Positions 1-9,481 of a stretch of 64,000 nt of DNA are shown in pieces. The stretch comes from Paracoccaceae bacterium (GTDB lineage Bacteria > Pseudomonadota > Alphaproteobacteria > Rhodobacterales > Rhodobacteraceae): contig PAPN01000059.1 of the NCBI GenBank assembly GCA_002708925.1, positions 1 to 64,000 on the forward strand, written 5' to 3'. The translations under genes and the position numbers were made by a program. The notes beneath the pieces were generated by a model. That model did no database searches. It was given only the letters and a program-made list of their open reading frames with translations, and was not told the origin of the DNA. Within the stretch, counting starts at the first letter, position 1. Every line of letters starts with the position of its first letter.

Positions 1-691
1 GGATCAGGCGGCGCATGTCTGGCGTCAGGCGGGGACGGCGCAAAAGCACATGGAACCCGGCGCGTTTCGCGGCGATCCAGACCAGCGCCAGTTGCGCCAG
101 CCCGGCCAGCGGAATGGTCCAGATCAGGGCGCGAGCGATGTCACCTCCGATCAGGGCGGTTGTCACCAGAACAGACACCAGCATCACATTCAGCAGCACC
201 GGCGCGGCGGCGGCGGCGGCAAACCGGCCCATCGCGTTCAGAACCCCCGACAGCAGCGCCGCAAGCGAGATGAACAGGATATAGGGAAAGGCAATTCGGC
301 CGAATTCCACCGACAGATCGAACTGTTCCTGCCCCGCAAAGCCCGAGGCCAGCCCGTAGATCAGCCAGGGCATCGCCAGCTGCGCGATCAGCGTCAGCGC
401 AATCAGGATCGAGGCCAACCCGCCAAAGGCCTGCGCGGCAAATCCCTCGGCATCCTCACCGGCCTCCAGCTTCTTTGAGAAGATGGGGATGAACGCCATG
501 TTGAACGCGCCCTCGGCAAAGAAGCGGCGGAACATGTTGGGCAGGCGAAAGGCCACGACATAGGCCTCGTATGCGGGGCCGGTGCCCAAGTAGGCCAGAA
601 TGATCGCATCGCGCACAAAGCCCAAAATCCGGCTGGCCAGCGTCCACACGCCGACCGTCAGGAACCCGGATATAAGGCGGATCGGCCTCAC
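1..691 (-). CDS. murJ: Lipid II flippase MurJ, N-terminal part (cut by window edge)
   Basis: This is the first 230 or so residues of MurJ (MviN), the inner-membrane flippase that moves lipid II for peptidoglycan synthesis. The reading frame starts at a GTG whose last bases overlap the glnD stop codon in a GTGA junction. It begins with a hydrophobic segment and the family signature SRILGFVRDAIILAYLG, followed by AFRLPNMFRRFFAEGAFN and FIPIFSKK, and then alternating hydrophobic helices with no stop to the edge of the window. The overlap implies translational coupling to glnD. The remaining two thirds of the protein (normally about 510 residues) lie outside. The GTG start is the only sensible one, because the conserved N-terminus follows it at once. 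The family call is firm. Confidence 0.93.
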   Translation of the reverse strand, partial: MRPIRLISGFLTVGVWTLASRILGFVRDAIILAYLGTGPAYEAYVVAFRLPNMFRRFFAEGAFNMAFIPIFSKKLEAGEDAEGFAAQAFGGLASILIALTLIAQLAMPWLIYGLASGFAGQEQFDLSVEFGRIAFPYILFISLAALLSGVLNAMGRFAAAAAAPVLLNVMLVSVLVTTALIGGDIARALIWTIPLAGLAQLALVWIAAKRAGFHVLLRRPRLTPDMRRLI

Positions 692-3447
692 GAAATGGCC
701 CTTTCGACGCCCTTGTCGATTGCCTCGCGCAGTTTGCGTTCCAGCGATTTCTGTTTGGCGGCCGAGTGGAATTTCAGCCCGAACATGTCCTTCACATAGA
801 AGGTATCGACGACTTGCTCGCCATAGGTCGCGATAACGGCGCTGGCGATGTAGACGTTATTGTTTGCCAGGGTGCGGGTCAGATCGAACAGCAGGCCGGG
901 GCGATCGCGGGTATCGACCTCGATGATCGTGTAGATTTCCGAGCCCTCATTATCGAAGGTGATCGAGGTGGGCACACGGAAGGCGCGTTCGCGTTTCTTG
1001 ATCTTGTCGCGCGATTTCATTGCCTCGGTGGCGATGACCTCGCCCTTCAGGGTTTTCTGAATCATCTGGCGCAGACGCGGCAGGCGGGCCTGTTCATAGG
1101 GGTGGCCATCGGCGTCCTGAATCCAGAATACCGCCGTGGCATAGCCGTCCTTCGAAGTATAGGTGCGCGCGTCCACGACATTGGCCCCGACCAGCGCCAG
1201 CGCCCCCGACAGACGCGAGAAAATGCCCGGATGGTCAATCATTGCGAAACAGGCGCGGGTGGCGTCGCGGTCCTCGTCCAGGTGCAGGTCGATGCGAACC
1301 TCGTCATCGGGGATGTCACGCAGCTGATTGGCAAAGATCACATGGGTTTTCAGATCCAGCCCCTGCCAATAGGGCGGATAATGCCGCGAGGTTTCCTGCC
1401 GCAGCAGGGCCGGATCCCAGCCATCCAGGGATTCGCGCAGCTGCCGCCGGGCCTCGGCCCCGCGATTTTCGCGGTTCAGATCCTCAAGCCCGTGTTCCAG
1501 CGCCTGCGAGGTTTCCTTGTGCAACTGGCGCAGCAGCATGGCTTTCCAGTTGTTCCAGGTGCCGGGACCGACGCCGCGGATGTCGCAGACGGTCAGAACC
1601 GCCAGCAGGTCCAGACGTTTGCGGGTTTTCACGGCCTTGGCGAAATCACGCAGGGTGCGCGGGTCCGACAGGTCTCGTTTCTGGGCCATGTCGGACATCA
1701 GCAGGTGATAGCGCACCAGCCATTCCACCGTTTCGCATTCGGATTTGTTCAGCCCCAGACGCGGGGCGACTTTGCGCGCGATCTGCGCGCCCAGGACCGA
1801 GTGATCCTCGTCCCGGCCCTTGCCGATGTCATGCAGCAGCAGCGCCACATACAGCACACGCCGGTTCACGCCGCGTTTCAGGATGCCGCTGGCCACGGGC
1901 AGTTCCTCGATCAGGTCGCCGTGCTCGATCTCGCTCAGCACCTTGATACATTGGATCGTGTGTTCGTCCACCGTGTAATGGTGGTACATGTTGAACTGCA
2001 TCATCGCCACGATGGGCTGAAATTCAGGAAGAAAGGCGGCCAGAACGCCCAGCTCGTTCATCCGGCGCAGGGCGCGCTCGGGATTGCCGTGTTTCAGCAG
2101 CAGATCCAGAAACAGGCGCTGCGCCTCGCGGTCATTGCGGAACGTATCGTCAATCAGATGCAGATTGGCCGTGACCAGGCGCATTGCGTCCGGGTGGATC
2201 AGCATCCCGGTGCGCAGCCCCTCTTCGAACAGGCGCAAGAGATTCAGCTTATTGGCCAGGAACTTCTTTTCATTGTCGATACCCAGCCGGTTGTGAATGA
2301 CCTTGTAACCGGGTTTGACCTTGGGCTTGCGGCGGAAAATACGTTCCAGCAGGGGCTCGCTTTTGACATGCATGGCCTCCAGCTTGGTCAGGAAGATCCG
2401 GGTCAGATCGCCGGTGGCCGTGGCATGGCGGAAATAGTCCTGCATGAAATGTTCGACCGCGCGGCGTCCGCCCTTGTCCTGATAGCCCATGCGCTCGGCC
2501 ACTTCGACCTGCAAGTCGAAGGTCAGCTGATCCGAGGCCCGCCGGGTGACAAGATGCAGATGGCAGCGCACCGCCCACAGGAAATCCTCGGCGCGGGTGA
2601 AGGTTTTGTACTCTTCCGCCCCAAAGACCCCCAGCGCAACCAGATCGGCGGTGTCCTGCACCTGGTGAACGTATTTGGCGATCCAGAACAGAGATTGCAG
2701 ATCGCGCAGCCCGCCTTTGCCTTCTTTCACATTGGGTTCGACCACATAGCGCTGCCCGCCCTGACGGGTGTGACGCGCATCGCGCTCGGCCAGCTTGGCC
2801 TCGATGAATTCGCGGGCGGTGCCGTTGAACAGATCGCTGCGCAGTTTGGCGCTCAGCTCGGTGGCCAGGGCCCGGTCGCCAGCCAGAACGCGCAATTCCA
2901 GCAGGCTGGTGCGGATCGTGAAATCCTCTTTGCCCAGCTTCACACAATCGCGCACCGTCCGCGAGGCATGACCCACCTTCAGCCGCAGATCCCACAGGAT
3001 ATACAGCATGGATTCGATCACGGCCTCGGCCCAGGGGGTGATTGTCTGCTGCGTCAGGAACAGCAGGTCCACATCCGAGAACGTCGCCATTTCCCCGCGT
3101 CCGTACCCGCCCACGGCGATCAGGGCCAGCCGTTCCGATTTGTCCTGCGTCGGGTTCATCAGCCGCACCGAAATATCCATCGCAGCGACCACGATACAAT
3201 CCGTCAGCCAGGTATAGGCGCGGGTTGTCGGACGGGCCGAGAAGGGATCTTCGGCAAAGGCCTGGGCGATGGCCTCCATGCCGTCTTTGCGCGCTTGCAT
3301 CAGAACCGGAACCACAGCGGCCCGCAGGTCTGCCTGATCGGTTTTCCCTTTGGTTGCGGCGGCCAGTTTGGCCTCGATTTCGGGCGTGTTGAAAATACGC
3401 TCTGCCGGACAGATCAGGCTGTCCGGCGCGTCAGGCATGTCTTTCAT
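688..3447 (-). CDS. glnD: Bifunctional uridylyltransferase/uridylyl-removing enzyme GlnD
   Basis: GlnD adds and removes UMP on PII proteins and so is the primary nitrogen (glutamine) sensor. The 919-residue length is usual. The nucleotidyltransferase motif GGYGRGE lies at about residue 113 with the metal-binding SDVDLLF at 124. A PII-uridylyltransferase linker follows, then an HD hydrolase domain with LLHDIGKG around 537-544, and two ACT domains in the last 200 residues (one begins near DHPGIFSRLSGAL, the other near DRPGLLFDLTRTL). A second ATG three codons downstream is an alternative start. It lies 16 bases after the lipoprotein gene and overlaps murJ, so the three genes are probably co-transcribed. 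Confidence 0.96.
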   Translation of the reverse strand: MKDMPDAPDSLICPAERIFNTPEIEAKLAAATKGKTDQADLRAAVVPVLMQARKDGMEAIAQAFAEDPFSARPTTRAYTWLTDCIVVAAMDISVRLMNPTQDKSERLALIAVGGYGRGEMATFSDVDLLFLTQQTITPWAEAVIESMLYILWDLRLKVGHASRTVRDCVKLGKEDFTIRTSLLELRVLAGDRALATELSAKLRSDLFNGTAREFIEAKLAERDARHTRQGGQRYVVEPNVKEGKGGLRDLQSLFWIAKYVHQVQDTADLVALGVFGAEEYKTFTRAEDFLWAVRCHLHLVTRRASDQLTFDLQVEVAERMGYQDKGGRRAVEHFMQDYFRHATATGDLTRIFLTKLEAMHVKSEPLLERIFRRKPKVKPGYKVIHNRLGIDNEKKFLANKLNLLRLFEEGLRTGMLIHPDAMRLVTANLHLIDDTFRNDREAQRLFLDLLLKHGNPERALRRMNELGVLAAFLPEFQPIVAMMQFNMYHHYTVDEHTIQCIKVLSEIEHGDLIEELPVASGILKRGVNRRVLYVALLLHDIGKGRDEDHSVLGAQIARKVAPRLGLNKSECETVEWLVRYHLLMSDMAQKRDLSDPRTLRDFAKAVKTRKRLDLLAVLTVCDIRGVGPGTWNNWKAMLLRQLHKETSQALEHGLEDLNRENRGAEARRQLRESLDGWDPALLRQETSRHYPPYWQGLDLKTHVIFANQLRDIPDDEVRIDLHLDEDRDATRACFAMIDHPGIFSRLSGALALVGANVVDARTYTSKDGYATAVFWIQDADGHPYEQARLPRLRQMIQKTLKGEVIATEAMKSRDKIKKRERAFRVPTSITFDNEGSEIYTIIEVDTRDRPGLLFDLTRTLANNNVYIASAVIATYGEQVVDTFYVKDMFGLKFHSAAKQKSLERKLREAIDKGVERAIS

Positions 3448-3463
3448 TCTTCGTTCTTTTTAT

Positions 3464-4642
3464 TCAGGAGCCCCCGCCCGCAAAGGCGCGTGGTGCCTGG
3501 TCAATGATGACGACTTTCTTGTTTTGGATCTGGGCCACGGCCAGCCCGCGTTCATTGGTTCCGTCGCCGCGCAGGCGGAAGATACCGTTGACGCCTTGGA
3601 ACCCGGCACCCTGGGTCAGGGCCGCTCCGGTCAGAGCATCCCGATTCCCCGCCTGCACCAGCGCACCGATCGCGGCAATCCCGTCATAGGCCAGCCCCCC
3701 GATCGAGTGCGGCTGCCCGCCAAACGCCTGGGCATAGCGGCTGCTGAAGCGCTGTGTCATGGTCGGGTCAGGCATGGCGAACCAGGCCCCCTGCACACCG
3801 GGCAGTTCCAGCGTCTGGGGAGGGACATCCCAGCGGGTCAGGCCGATATACTGGACATTCTGCGGGCTGACGCCGGCTTCGGTCAGCAGTTGCGTCACCA
3901 GAGGCAAGGCCCCATCGGTATTCGCGGTCAGGAACAGAGTGTTTGCCGCGCCGCTCTGGACGGCCTGTCTGATCTGCGGAATGGCCGCAACGACCCCCTG
4001 CTGCGAGAATTCATAGCCCACCGCAGCCGTCATCGCGGCCCCGCCCGTCCGGCCTACAGCCGTCTGAATGGCGTTTTTGCCCAGCTGCCCGGCCAGGTTG
4101 GTGTCATGCGCGACAACGATGTTGCCCTTGCCTTGCGTCGCGGCAAAACGCACCAGACGATTGGCGGTGTTTTCGAATGTCGGGCCCAGGATGAACAGGT
4201 TCCCACCCGCAATCGTCGAGTTATTCGAGAAGGACAGCACGTTCACGCCCTTGGGCGCAACGCCCACGGCAACGGCATTGGCCTCGGCGCTGTAGACCGG
4301 GCCCAGGATGATCTTGGCCCCGTCATTCACCGCCTTGATTGCCTGCGATTGTGCGGTGCCGGGATCGCCCGCCGTGGCATAGACACGCAGATCAACCTTG
4401 ACGCCCTCCAGATCGGCAATCGCCAGTTTGGCCGAGTTTTCAAGACTTTGCGCCAGAATGTCATCTCCGGCATTGCCGCTGCCGCGCGGCACCAGCAGAG
4501 CAACAGGCACAGGCGCCTGCGTGTTGATCAGCGGCCCGCCGCCCCCAACAGAGATCGGCTCACACGCGGCCAGCACAATCAGGCTCAGCAGAGCAAAGAG
4601 GCGGGCAATCAGCTTGCGGGGGGTGGAAAAAACAGCGAACAT
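3464..4642 (-). CDS. LpoA-like penicillin-binding-protein activator lipoprotein
   Basis: This is a 392-residue lipoprotein with a type I periplasmic-binding fold. The start is the ATG at 4642, which has a GGGAG ribosome site about ten bases upstream and leads straight into a lipoprotein signal ending in LAAC (Cys27). An upstream in-frame ATG at 4741 would bury that signal and is rejected. The mature part resembles the leucine-binding and LpoA families: VPVALLVPRG, then LGPVYSAEA, LSFSNNSTIAGGN, and a C-terminal AYDGIAAIGALV. LpoA activates PBP1A from the outer membrane in enterobacteria; whether this shorter alphaproteobacterial form does the same is inference. Its place ahead of glnD and murJ, the latter a peptidoglycan gene, is compatible with a cell-wall role. 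It is divergent from rsmI. Confidence 0.82.
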   Translation of the reverse strand: MFAVFSTPRKLIARLFALLSLIVLAACEPISVGGGGPLINTQAPVPVALLVPRGSGNAGDDILAQSLENSAKLAIADLEGVKVDLRVYATAGDPGTAQSQAIKAVNDGAKIILGPVYSAEANAVAVGVAPKGVNVLSFSNNSTIAGGNLFILGPTFENTANRLVRFAATQGKGNIVVAHDTNLAGQLGKNAIQTAVGRTGGAAMTAAVGYEFSQQGVVAAIPQIRQAVQSGAANTLFLTANTDGALPLVTQLLTEAGVSPQNVQYIGLTRWDVPPQTLELPGVQGAWFAMPDPTMTQRFSSRYAQAFGGQPHSIGGLAYDGIAAIGALVQAGNRDALTGAALTQGAGFQGVNGIFRLRGDGTNERGLAVAQIQNKKVVIIDQAPRAFAGGGS

Positions 4643-4726
4643 AAACGGATCTACTCCCTGGGGATGGGCGCTTTGCGGCCCGGGGTTTGTTGCGCCCAAT
4701 AATAGACACCGTGCAGAAGGGGTCCA

Positions 4727-5590
4727 GTGTTGAATCCGCAAATCGCTTCATTGGCTCCGGGCCTGTATCTGATTGCCACACCGATCGGAACCGCGCGCGA
4801 TATTACGCTGCGCGCGCTGGACATTCTGGCCTCGGCGGATGTGCTGGTGGCCGAGGACACGCGTTCGTTGCGCCGCCTGATGGACATACACGGGATCGCG
4901 CCGGGGGATCGGCCGATGCTCAGCTATCACGATCACAACGGCGGCAAGATGCGGCCACGGATCATGGCCTTGCTGGCCGAGGGTAAATCCGTGGCCTACG
5001 GATCCGAGGCCGGAACCCCGATGGTGGCCGATCCGGGGTTCGATCTGGCGCGCGCCACCATCGAAGAGGGGCATGATGTGGTCTCGGCCCCTGGCCCCTC
5101 GGCGGTGATCACGGCCCTGACACTGGGGGGGCTGCCGATGGATCGGTTTTTCTTTAACGGGTTTCTGCCGAACAGTTCCGGCCAGCGGAAAACCGCTCTT
5201 TTGGGGCTCAGAGACGTGCCCGGCACCCTGGTGTTCTACGAATCGCCCAAGCGCGTGGCCGCCATGCTGCGCGATGCCGCAACCGTTCTGGGGCCCACGC
5301 GCCAGGCCGCGGTTTGCCGGGAACTGACCAAAAAATTCCAAGAGATCATCCGCGCCCCGCTGGCCGAACTGGCCGAAATCTGTGCTGAAAAACCCCCGAA
5401 AGGCGAAATCGTCGTCTTGATCGACCGTCCGGGTGAACCAAACATTAAGGACTTTGACCTAGAGTCCCTGCTATCGGCGGCAATGGCCCAAAGCAGCCTG
5501 CGCGACGCCGTGGATGAGGTGACTGCGCACACCGGCTTGCCGCGCAGAAAGGTGTATCAACTGGCCTTGAAAATGGAACGTGAAGAATGA
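4727..5590 (+). CDS. rsmI: 16S rRNA (cytidine1402-2'-O)-methyltransferase RsmI
   Basis: RsmI methylates the 2'-hydroxyl of C1402 in the ribosomal P site using S-adenosylmethionine. The 287-residue protein carries the tetrapyrrole-methylase-type signatures in order: LIATPIGTARDITLRAL near the start, AEDTRSLRRLM, SEAGTPMVADPG, VSAPGPSAVITAL, FYESPKR and RELTKKFQE. The start is GTG at 4727, placed four bases after an AGAAGGGG ribosome site; an in-frame TTG follows directly and could also be used. The stop overlaps the start of yraN by four bases (ATGA). The order rsmI-yraN-gshB is common in alphaproteobacteria. Confidence 0.96.
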   Translation: MLNPQIASLAPGLYLIATPIGTARDITLRALDILASADVLVAEDTRSLRRLMDIHGIAPGDRPMLSYHDHNGGKMRPRIMALLAEGKSVAYGSEAGTPMVADPGFDLARATIEEGHDVVSAPGPSAVITALTLGGLPMDRFFFNGFLPNSSGQRKTALLGLRDVPGTLVFYESPKRVAAMLRDAATVLGPTRQAAVCRELTKKFQEIIRAPLAELAEICAEKPPKGEIVVLIDRPGEPNIKDFDLESLLSAAMAQSSLRDAVDEVTAHTGLPRRKVYQLALKMEREE

Positions 5591-5967
5591 CGGTTGCCTT
5601 GCAACGCCGCGCGCGCGGCAAACAGGCCTATTTGTCCGGATCGGTCGCAGAAGACCGGGTTGTTGCACAATATGCGGTTCTGGGCGTGCCCGTTGTTGCA
5701 CGGCGTTGGCGTGGGGCAGGGGCCGAGGTAGACCTGATCCTGCGCGATGGAGAGACCCTGGTTTTTACCGAAGTGAAGGCGGCCCGGACACATGATCAGG
5801 CGATTGCCCGGTTGCAGCAGGCGCAGATGCGCCGGATCTACAACGCGGCTGAGCTGTATCTTGCGAACGAGCCTTTGGGCCAACTGACCGAAGTTCGGTT
5901 TGATGTTGCGCTTTATGATCGTCACGGGACCGTGCAGATTGTTGAAAACGCGTTTGGGCATTTCTGA
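5587..5967 (+). CDS. yraN: YraN/UPF0102 family endonuclease-like protein
   Basis: This 126-residue protein belongs to UPF0102, a family with a restriction-endonuclease-like fold whose role is not settled; links to recombination or Holliday-junction processing have been suggested. Seen here are the conserved core [20 protein letters not shown], followed by LVFTEVKAA, which supplies the D...E-x-K residues of the nuclease-type active site. The ATG overlaps the rsmI stop codon (ATGA), pointing to translational coupling. The next gene, gshB, starts 57 bases downstream, so the three may share a transcript. Family assignment is firm; function is not. Confidence 0.9.
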   Translation: MTVALQRRARGKQAYLSGSVAEDRVVAQYAVLGVPVVARRWRGAGAEVDLILRDGETLVFTEVKAARTHDQAIARLQQAQMRRIYNAAELYLANEPLGQLTEVRFDVALYDRHGTVQIVENAFGHF

Positions 5968-6023
5968 TTTGCCTCTGTTGTGTGCTTGCGCCATGTAATG
6001 GACGAGCAACAACGGGGATGGCC

Positions 6024-6959
6024 ATGAAAATCGCCTTTCAGATGGACCCGATCGGGCCGATTGACATTAACGCCGACAGCACGTTCCGCATTGCGCTGGA
6101 GGCGCAGGCGCGGGGGCACGAGCTGTTCTATTACACGCCGGACAAGCTGGCCTATGAAGAAGGGCGCGTGACTGCACGCGGCTGGCCTCTGACTGTGCAG
6201 AGAATCGTTGGGGATCACTACTCCCTGGGCGCGGAACAGAGTGTTGATCTGTCGGAGGTTGATGTTGTCTGGCTGCGGCAGGATCCGCCCTTTGACATGT
6301 TCTATATCACGACGACCCATCTGTTGGAGCGAATCCACCCTGACACACTGGTTGTGAATGATCCTTTCTGGGTGCGGAACTATCCGGAAAAGCTGATGAT
6401 ACTGGATTTCCCGCAGTTGATGCCTCCGACCACGATCGCACGGGATCTTGCGACGATTCGGGCGTTCAAGGACAAACACGGCGATGTGATTCTAAAGCCA
6501 CTTTACGGCAATGGCGGGGCTGGCGTGTTCCGGTTGACCGAAAGCGATAGAAACCTCAGCTCTTTGCATGAACTGTTCACCGGGTTCTCGCGTGAGCCGC
6601 TGATCGTGCAGAAATATCTGCCCGCCGTTGCGAATGGGGACAAACGTGTCATCCTGGTGGACGGCGCGCCGGTAGGGGCCATCAATCGCGTACCGCAGGC
6701 GGGGGAAACCCGGTCGAACATGCATGTGGGCGGGCGGCCTGAAAAAATTGGCCTGACCGAGCGCGATCTGGAAATCTGCGCCACGATTGGCCCGCGCCTG
6801 AAAGAAAAAGGTCAGGTTTTCGTCGGAATCGACGTAATCGGCGATTATCTGACTGAAATTAACGTGACCTCGCCCACTGGCATTCAGGAACTGGAACGGT
6901 TCGACGGAACGAACACGGCCGCTCTGATTTGGGACGCGATCGAGGCGAAACGGGCCTAA
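6024..6959 (+). CDS. gshB: Glutathione synthetase
   Basis: GshB joins gamma-glutamylcysteine and glycine with ATP to make glutathione in the cytoplasm. The chosen start at 6024 gives [20 protein letters not shown], the standard N-terminus, with a GGGGA ribosome site five bases upstream; two earlier in-frame starts (5982 and 6018) add non-conserved residues. The 311-residue product has the ATP-grasp elements [17 protein letters not shown], the segment [19 protein letters not shown], and the C-terminal [21 protein letters not shown]. The stop codon overlaps the convergent comM stop by three bases, leaving no space for a terminator between them. The nearby glutathione transferase gene fits thiol metabolism but is on the opposite strand. 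Confidence 0.97.
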   Translation: MKIAFQMDPIGPIDINADSTFRIALEAQARGHELFYYTPDKLAYEEGRVTARGWPLTVQRIVGDHYSLGAEQSVDLSEVDVVWLRQDPPFDMFYITTTHLLERIHPDTLVVNDPFWVRNYPEKLMILDFPQLMPPTTIARDLATIRAFKDKHGDVILKPLYGNGGAGVFRLTESDRNLSSLHELFTGFSREPLIVQKYLPAVANGDKRVILVDGAPVGAINRVPQAGETRSNMHVGGRPEKIGLTERDLEICATIGPRLKEKGQVFVGIDVIGDYLTEINVTSPTGIQELERFDGTNTAALIWDAIEAKRA

Positions 6960-8470
6960 CCTCCGCGCGGGGCGCTGAGGCGGTAAGAGACTGCCTCGGC
7001 CACGTGATCGCGCTGGACGCAGTCGGCGCCATCCAGATCGGCAATCGTCCGCGCGACCCGCAAAATCCGATGATAGCCGCGCGCGGACAGGCCAAAGTGC
7101 TGGGCGGCTTTGTTCAGCAGCTCTTTGCCAGCGGCATCTGGCGTTGCGACATGTTCCAGCGTTTCCCCTTCGATATCGGAGTTCAACTGCGTAGAGCCTT
7201 TATTTTCATAGCGCTCTGCCTGTCGGGCGCGTGCCTCTTGGACGCGGGCGGCGATGGTGGCTGAACTGTCCCCGCTGGGCGGCAAATCCAGATCCGCAAA
7301 AGAGACAGGCGGCACATCCACCCGCAAATCGAACCGATCCATCAAGGGGCCGCTGATTCTGCTCAGGTAGTCCTCGCCGCAGATGGGCGCGCGCGAACAG
7401 GCGCGAGCGGGATCGGATAAAAATCCGCATTTACAGGGGTTTGCCGCAGCCACCAGCATGAATTTGCACGGGTATTTCACATGGGCATTGGCGCGCGAGA
7501 CCATGATCTGCCCGGTTTCAATCGGTTGGCGCAGGGTTTCCAGAACGGCGCGGGGGAATTCGGGGAATTCGTCCATGAACAGCACGCCATTATGGGCCAG
7601 ACTGACTTCGCCGGGTTTGGCCCCGCGCCCGCCGCCGACAATTGCCGCCATCGAGGCCGTGTGGTGCGGCTCGCGGAATGGGCGGGTGCGGGAAATACCG
7701 CCCTCGTCCAGAAGCCCGGCCAGCGAATGGATCATCGAGGTTTCCAGCGCCTCGCCGGCGGTCAGCGGCGGCATGATGCTGGGCAGGCGCGCGGCCAGCA
7801 TGGATTTCCCCGATCCGGGCGTGCCGATCATCATCAGGTGATGTCGCCCGGCGGCGGCAATTTCCAGCGCGCGTTTGGCCCGTTCCTGGCCTTTGACATC
7901 GCGCAGGCAGCGGCCTTGGGGGTCTTCGAAAATCTCTCCGGGTTGGGCGGGGGGCAGGGGGGATTGGCCGGTGTAATGGCGTACCACATCGGCCAGGCCG
8001 GGGGCGGCGATGACCTGACAGGCTCCGACCCAGGCGGCCTCGGCCCCCGAGCCTTTGGGGCACAGCAATTGGCGCTCATCCTCGGCGGCGGACATGGCGG
8101 CGGGCAGGGCGCCAATGACCGGCACCAGAGAGCCGTCAAGCGAAAGTTCCCCCAGCGCGGTTGTGCCCTCGGCGGCATCGTTGGGGATGATGTCCAGCGC
8201 CGCCAGCAGGGCTATGGCGATCGGCAGATCGAAATGGCTGCCCTCTTTGGGTAAATCGGCCGGGGACAGGTTGATCGTGATCCGCTTCGAGGGCAGCGCG
8301 ATCGCCAGCGCCGCCAAAGCGGTGCGCACGCGGTCGCGCGCCTCGGATACGGCTTTGTCCGGCAGGCCCACGATGGAAAAGGCGGGCATACCGGGGGTGA
8401 CGGCGCATTGCACCTCGACAGGGCGGGCGCTGACGCCCTCGAACGCGACGGTATAGGCCCGAGAAACCAT
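6956..8470 (-). CDS. comM: YifB/ComM family Mg chelatase-like AAA+ ATPase
   Basis: ComM is a hexameric helicase that drives branch migration when incoming single-stranded DNA recombines during natural transformation; it is also widespread in bacteria with no known competence. The 504-residue protein has an N-terminal Lon-protease-like ChlI domain ([16 protein letters not shown]), a Walker A motif GTPGSGKS at residues 216-223, a Walker B VLFMDEF at 296-302, a cysteine cluster (NPCKCGF followed by two more Cys about ten residues on) and a C-terminal ChlI domain with [17 protein letters not shown]. It is convergent with gshB and sits upstream of the glutathione transferase on a separate 65-base spacer. 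Confidence 0.93.
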   Translation of the reverse strand: MVSRAYTVAFEGVSARPVEVQCAVTPGMPAFSIVGLPDKAVSEARDRVRTALAALAIALPSKRITINLSPADLPKEGSHFDLPIAIALLAALDIIPNDAAEGTTALGELSLDGSLVPVIGALPAAMSAAEDERQLLCPKGSGAEAAWVGACQVIAAPGLADVVRHYTGQSPLPPAQPGEIFEDPQGRCLRDVKGQERAKRALEIAAAGRHHLMMIGTPGSGKSMLAARLPSIMPPLTAGEALETSMIHSLAGLLDEGGISRTRPFREPHHTASMAAIVGGGRGAKPGEVSLAHNGVLFMDEFPEFPRAVLETLRQPIETGQIMVSRANAHVKYPCKFMLVAAANPCKCGFLSDPARACSRAPICGEDYLSRISGPLMDRFDLRVDVPPVSFADLDLPPSGDSSATIAARVQEARARQAERYENKGSTQLNSDIEGETLEHVATPDAAGKELLNKAAQHFGLSARGYHRILRVARTIADLDGADCVQRDHVAEAVSYRLSAPRGG

Positions 8471-8535
8471 GATCTTCCCTCTCCACCAAGGTTAACAAAG
8501 CGTAGCGCGGGGAAGATTGAAGAATGGTTAACCGC

Positions 8536-9399
8536 TCAGAGAAGCGCTGCGAATTTTGGCCAGGCCATGGGATCGTTCACCGTTTTGTCTCGGCAGAACG
8601 CATTGCAGAAGCCAAAGATACGCCCGCCGAAATCTGCCATATGCGTGATCGCGCCACCGGAATAGGGGCAGGAGGCATTCTCGGGCGTGCCCGTTTCCAC
8701 GGGCTGTGCAGGCAGTCCCTGCGGGCCGGGCCAGGCGCGTGTGGGCAGGTCCATCGCGTAGGGCACCGGATCATAGGTTTTCGTCAGCCCCATGGCGCGC
8801 CAGCGGCGAAAGGCCGGATCGGACAGGGTGGTTTCGACATATTGCTGCATCAAAGGGCGGACGGGCAGGCCGTACCCCGCGATCCGGGCCGCAACGGGGG
8901 CATAGAACGCATCCGCCAACGAGTATTTGCCGAACAGCCAGGGCCCGGTATTGCCGTATTTCGTGCGCGCCAGAGCCCACAGCTCGGCCAGGCGGGACAG
9001 GTCTTTTTTCACCGCATCGCTGGGCGACATGTCATATTGGTGCAGCAGTTGCATCGGGCATTCATTGCGCAGCGCACTGAATCCTGCGTGCATTTCTGCG
9101 GCCAGCCAGCGCGCCAAGGCGCGGGCCGCCGGATCCGCAGGCCACATCTGCGCTTCAGGGTGACGCTCGGCCAGGGTTTCGGCCATGGCCAGGGTCTCTC
9201 CGATGACGATGCCATCGGGGGTTCGCATCGCAGGGACCAGACGGGCGGGGGCCAGCTCGGATAGATCCTCGGCCAGGGTGCCGTCATACAGGCCGACCAT
9301 ATGGGAATTCACCGGAATGCCGAATTTTTCAAACATCAGCCAGCCTCGCAGCGACCAGCTGGAAAAAGTTCTGTCCCCAAGAAATAAATCGTAGCTCAT
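8536..9399 (-). CDS. Glutathione S-transferase with C-terminal TRASH-like cysteine tail
   Basis: This 287-residue protein has an N-terminal thioredoxin-fold GST domain (LGDRTFSSWSLRGWLMFEKF, LVPAMRTPDG, IGETLAMAETLAE) and an all-helical C-terminal GST domain (PWLFGKYSLADAFYAPVAAR). Members conjugate glutathione to, or reduce, small molecules; the substrate cannot be told. Beyond the usual end at about residue 230 there is a 55-residue extension with Cys244, Cys265 and Cys269, spaced C-x20-C-x3-C, with aromatic residues before the second Cys (GRIFGFCNAFC). That spacing matches the metal-binding TRASH/YHS-type fold, so a metal-sensing or metal-binding tail is possible; this is inference. A ribosome site AAAGGGA precedes the ATG. 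Confidence 0.88.
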   Translation of the reverse strand: MSYDLFLGDRTFSSWSLRGWLMFEKFGIPVNSHMVGLYDGTLAEDLSELAPARLVPAMRTPDGIVIGETLAMAETLAERHPEAQMWPADPAARALARWLAAEMHAGFSALRNECPMQLLHQYDMSPSDAVKKDLSRLAELWALARTKYGNTGPWLFGKYSLADAFYAPVAARIAGYGLPVRPLMQQYVETTLSDPAFRRWRAMGLTKTYDPVPYAMDLPTRAWPGPQGLPAQPVETGTPENASCPYSGGAITHMADFGGRIFGFCNAFCRDKTVNDPMAWPKFAALL

Positions 9400-9481
9400 C
9401 TATGTCCCTTTCGCCTATGATTGGGGGCAGGATAGACCAGAGCGTTTCATCAGGAGTAGTGAAATATTGTTGGTGAATTCA

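Noticed and set aside
766-3507. A 913-codon open frame on the plus strand
   Set aside because: It is the antisense shadow of glnD and has no recognisable domain.
8490-8533. Two GGTTAAC(C) strings upstream of comM as CtrA sites
   Set aside because: They do not show the TTAA-N7-TTAA spacing and are 36 bases apart in opposite senses, so support is too thin.
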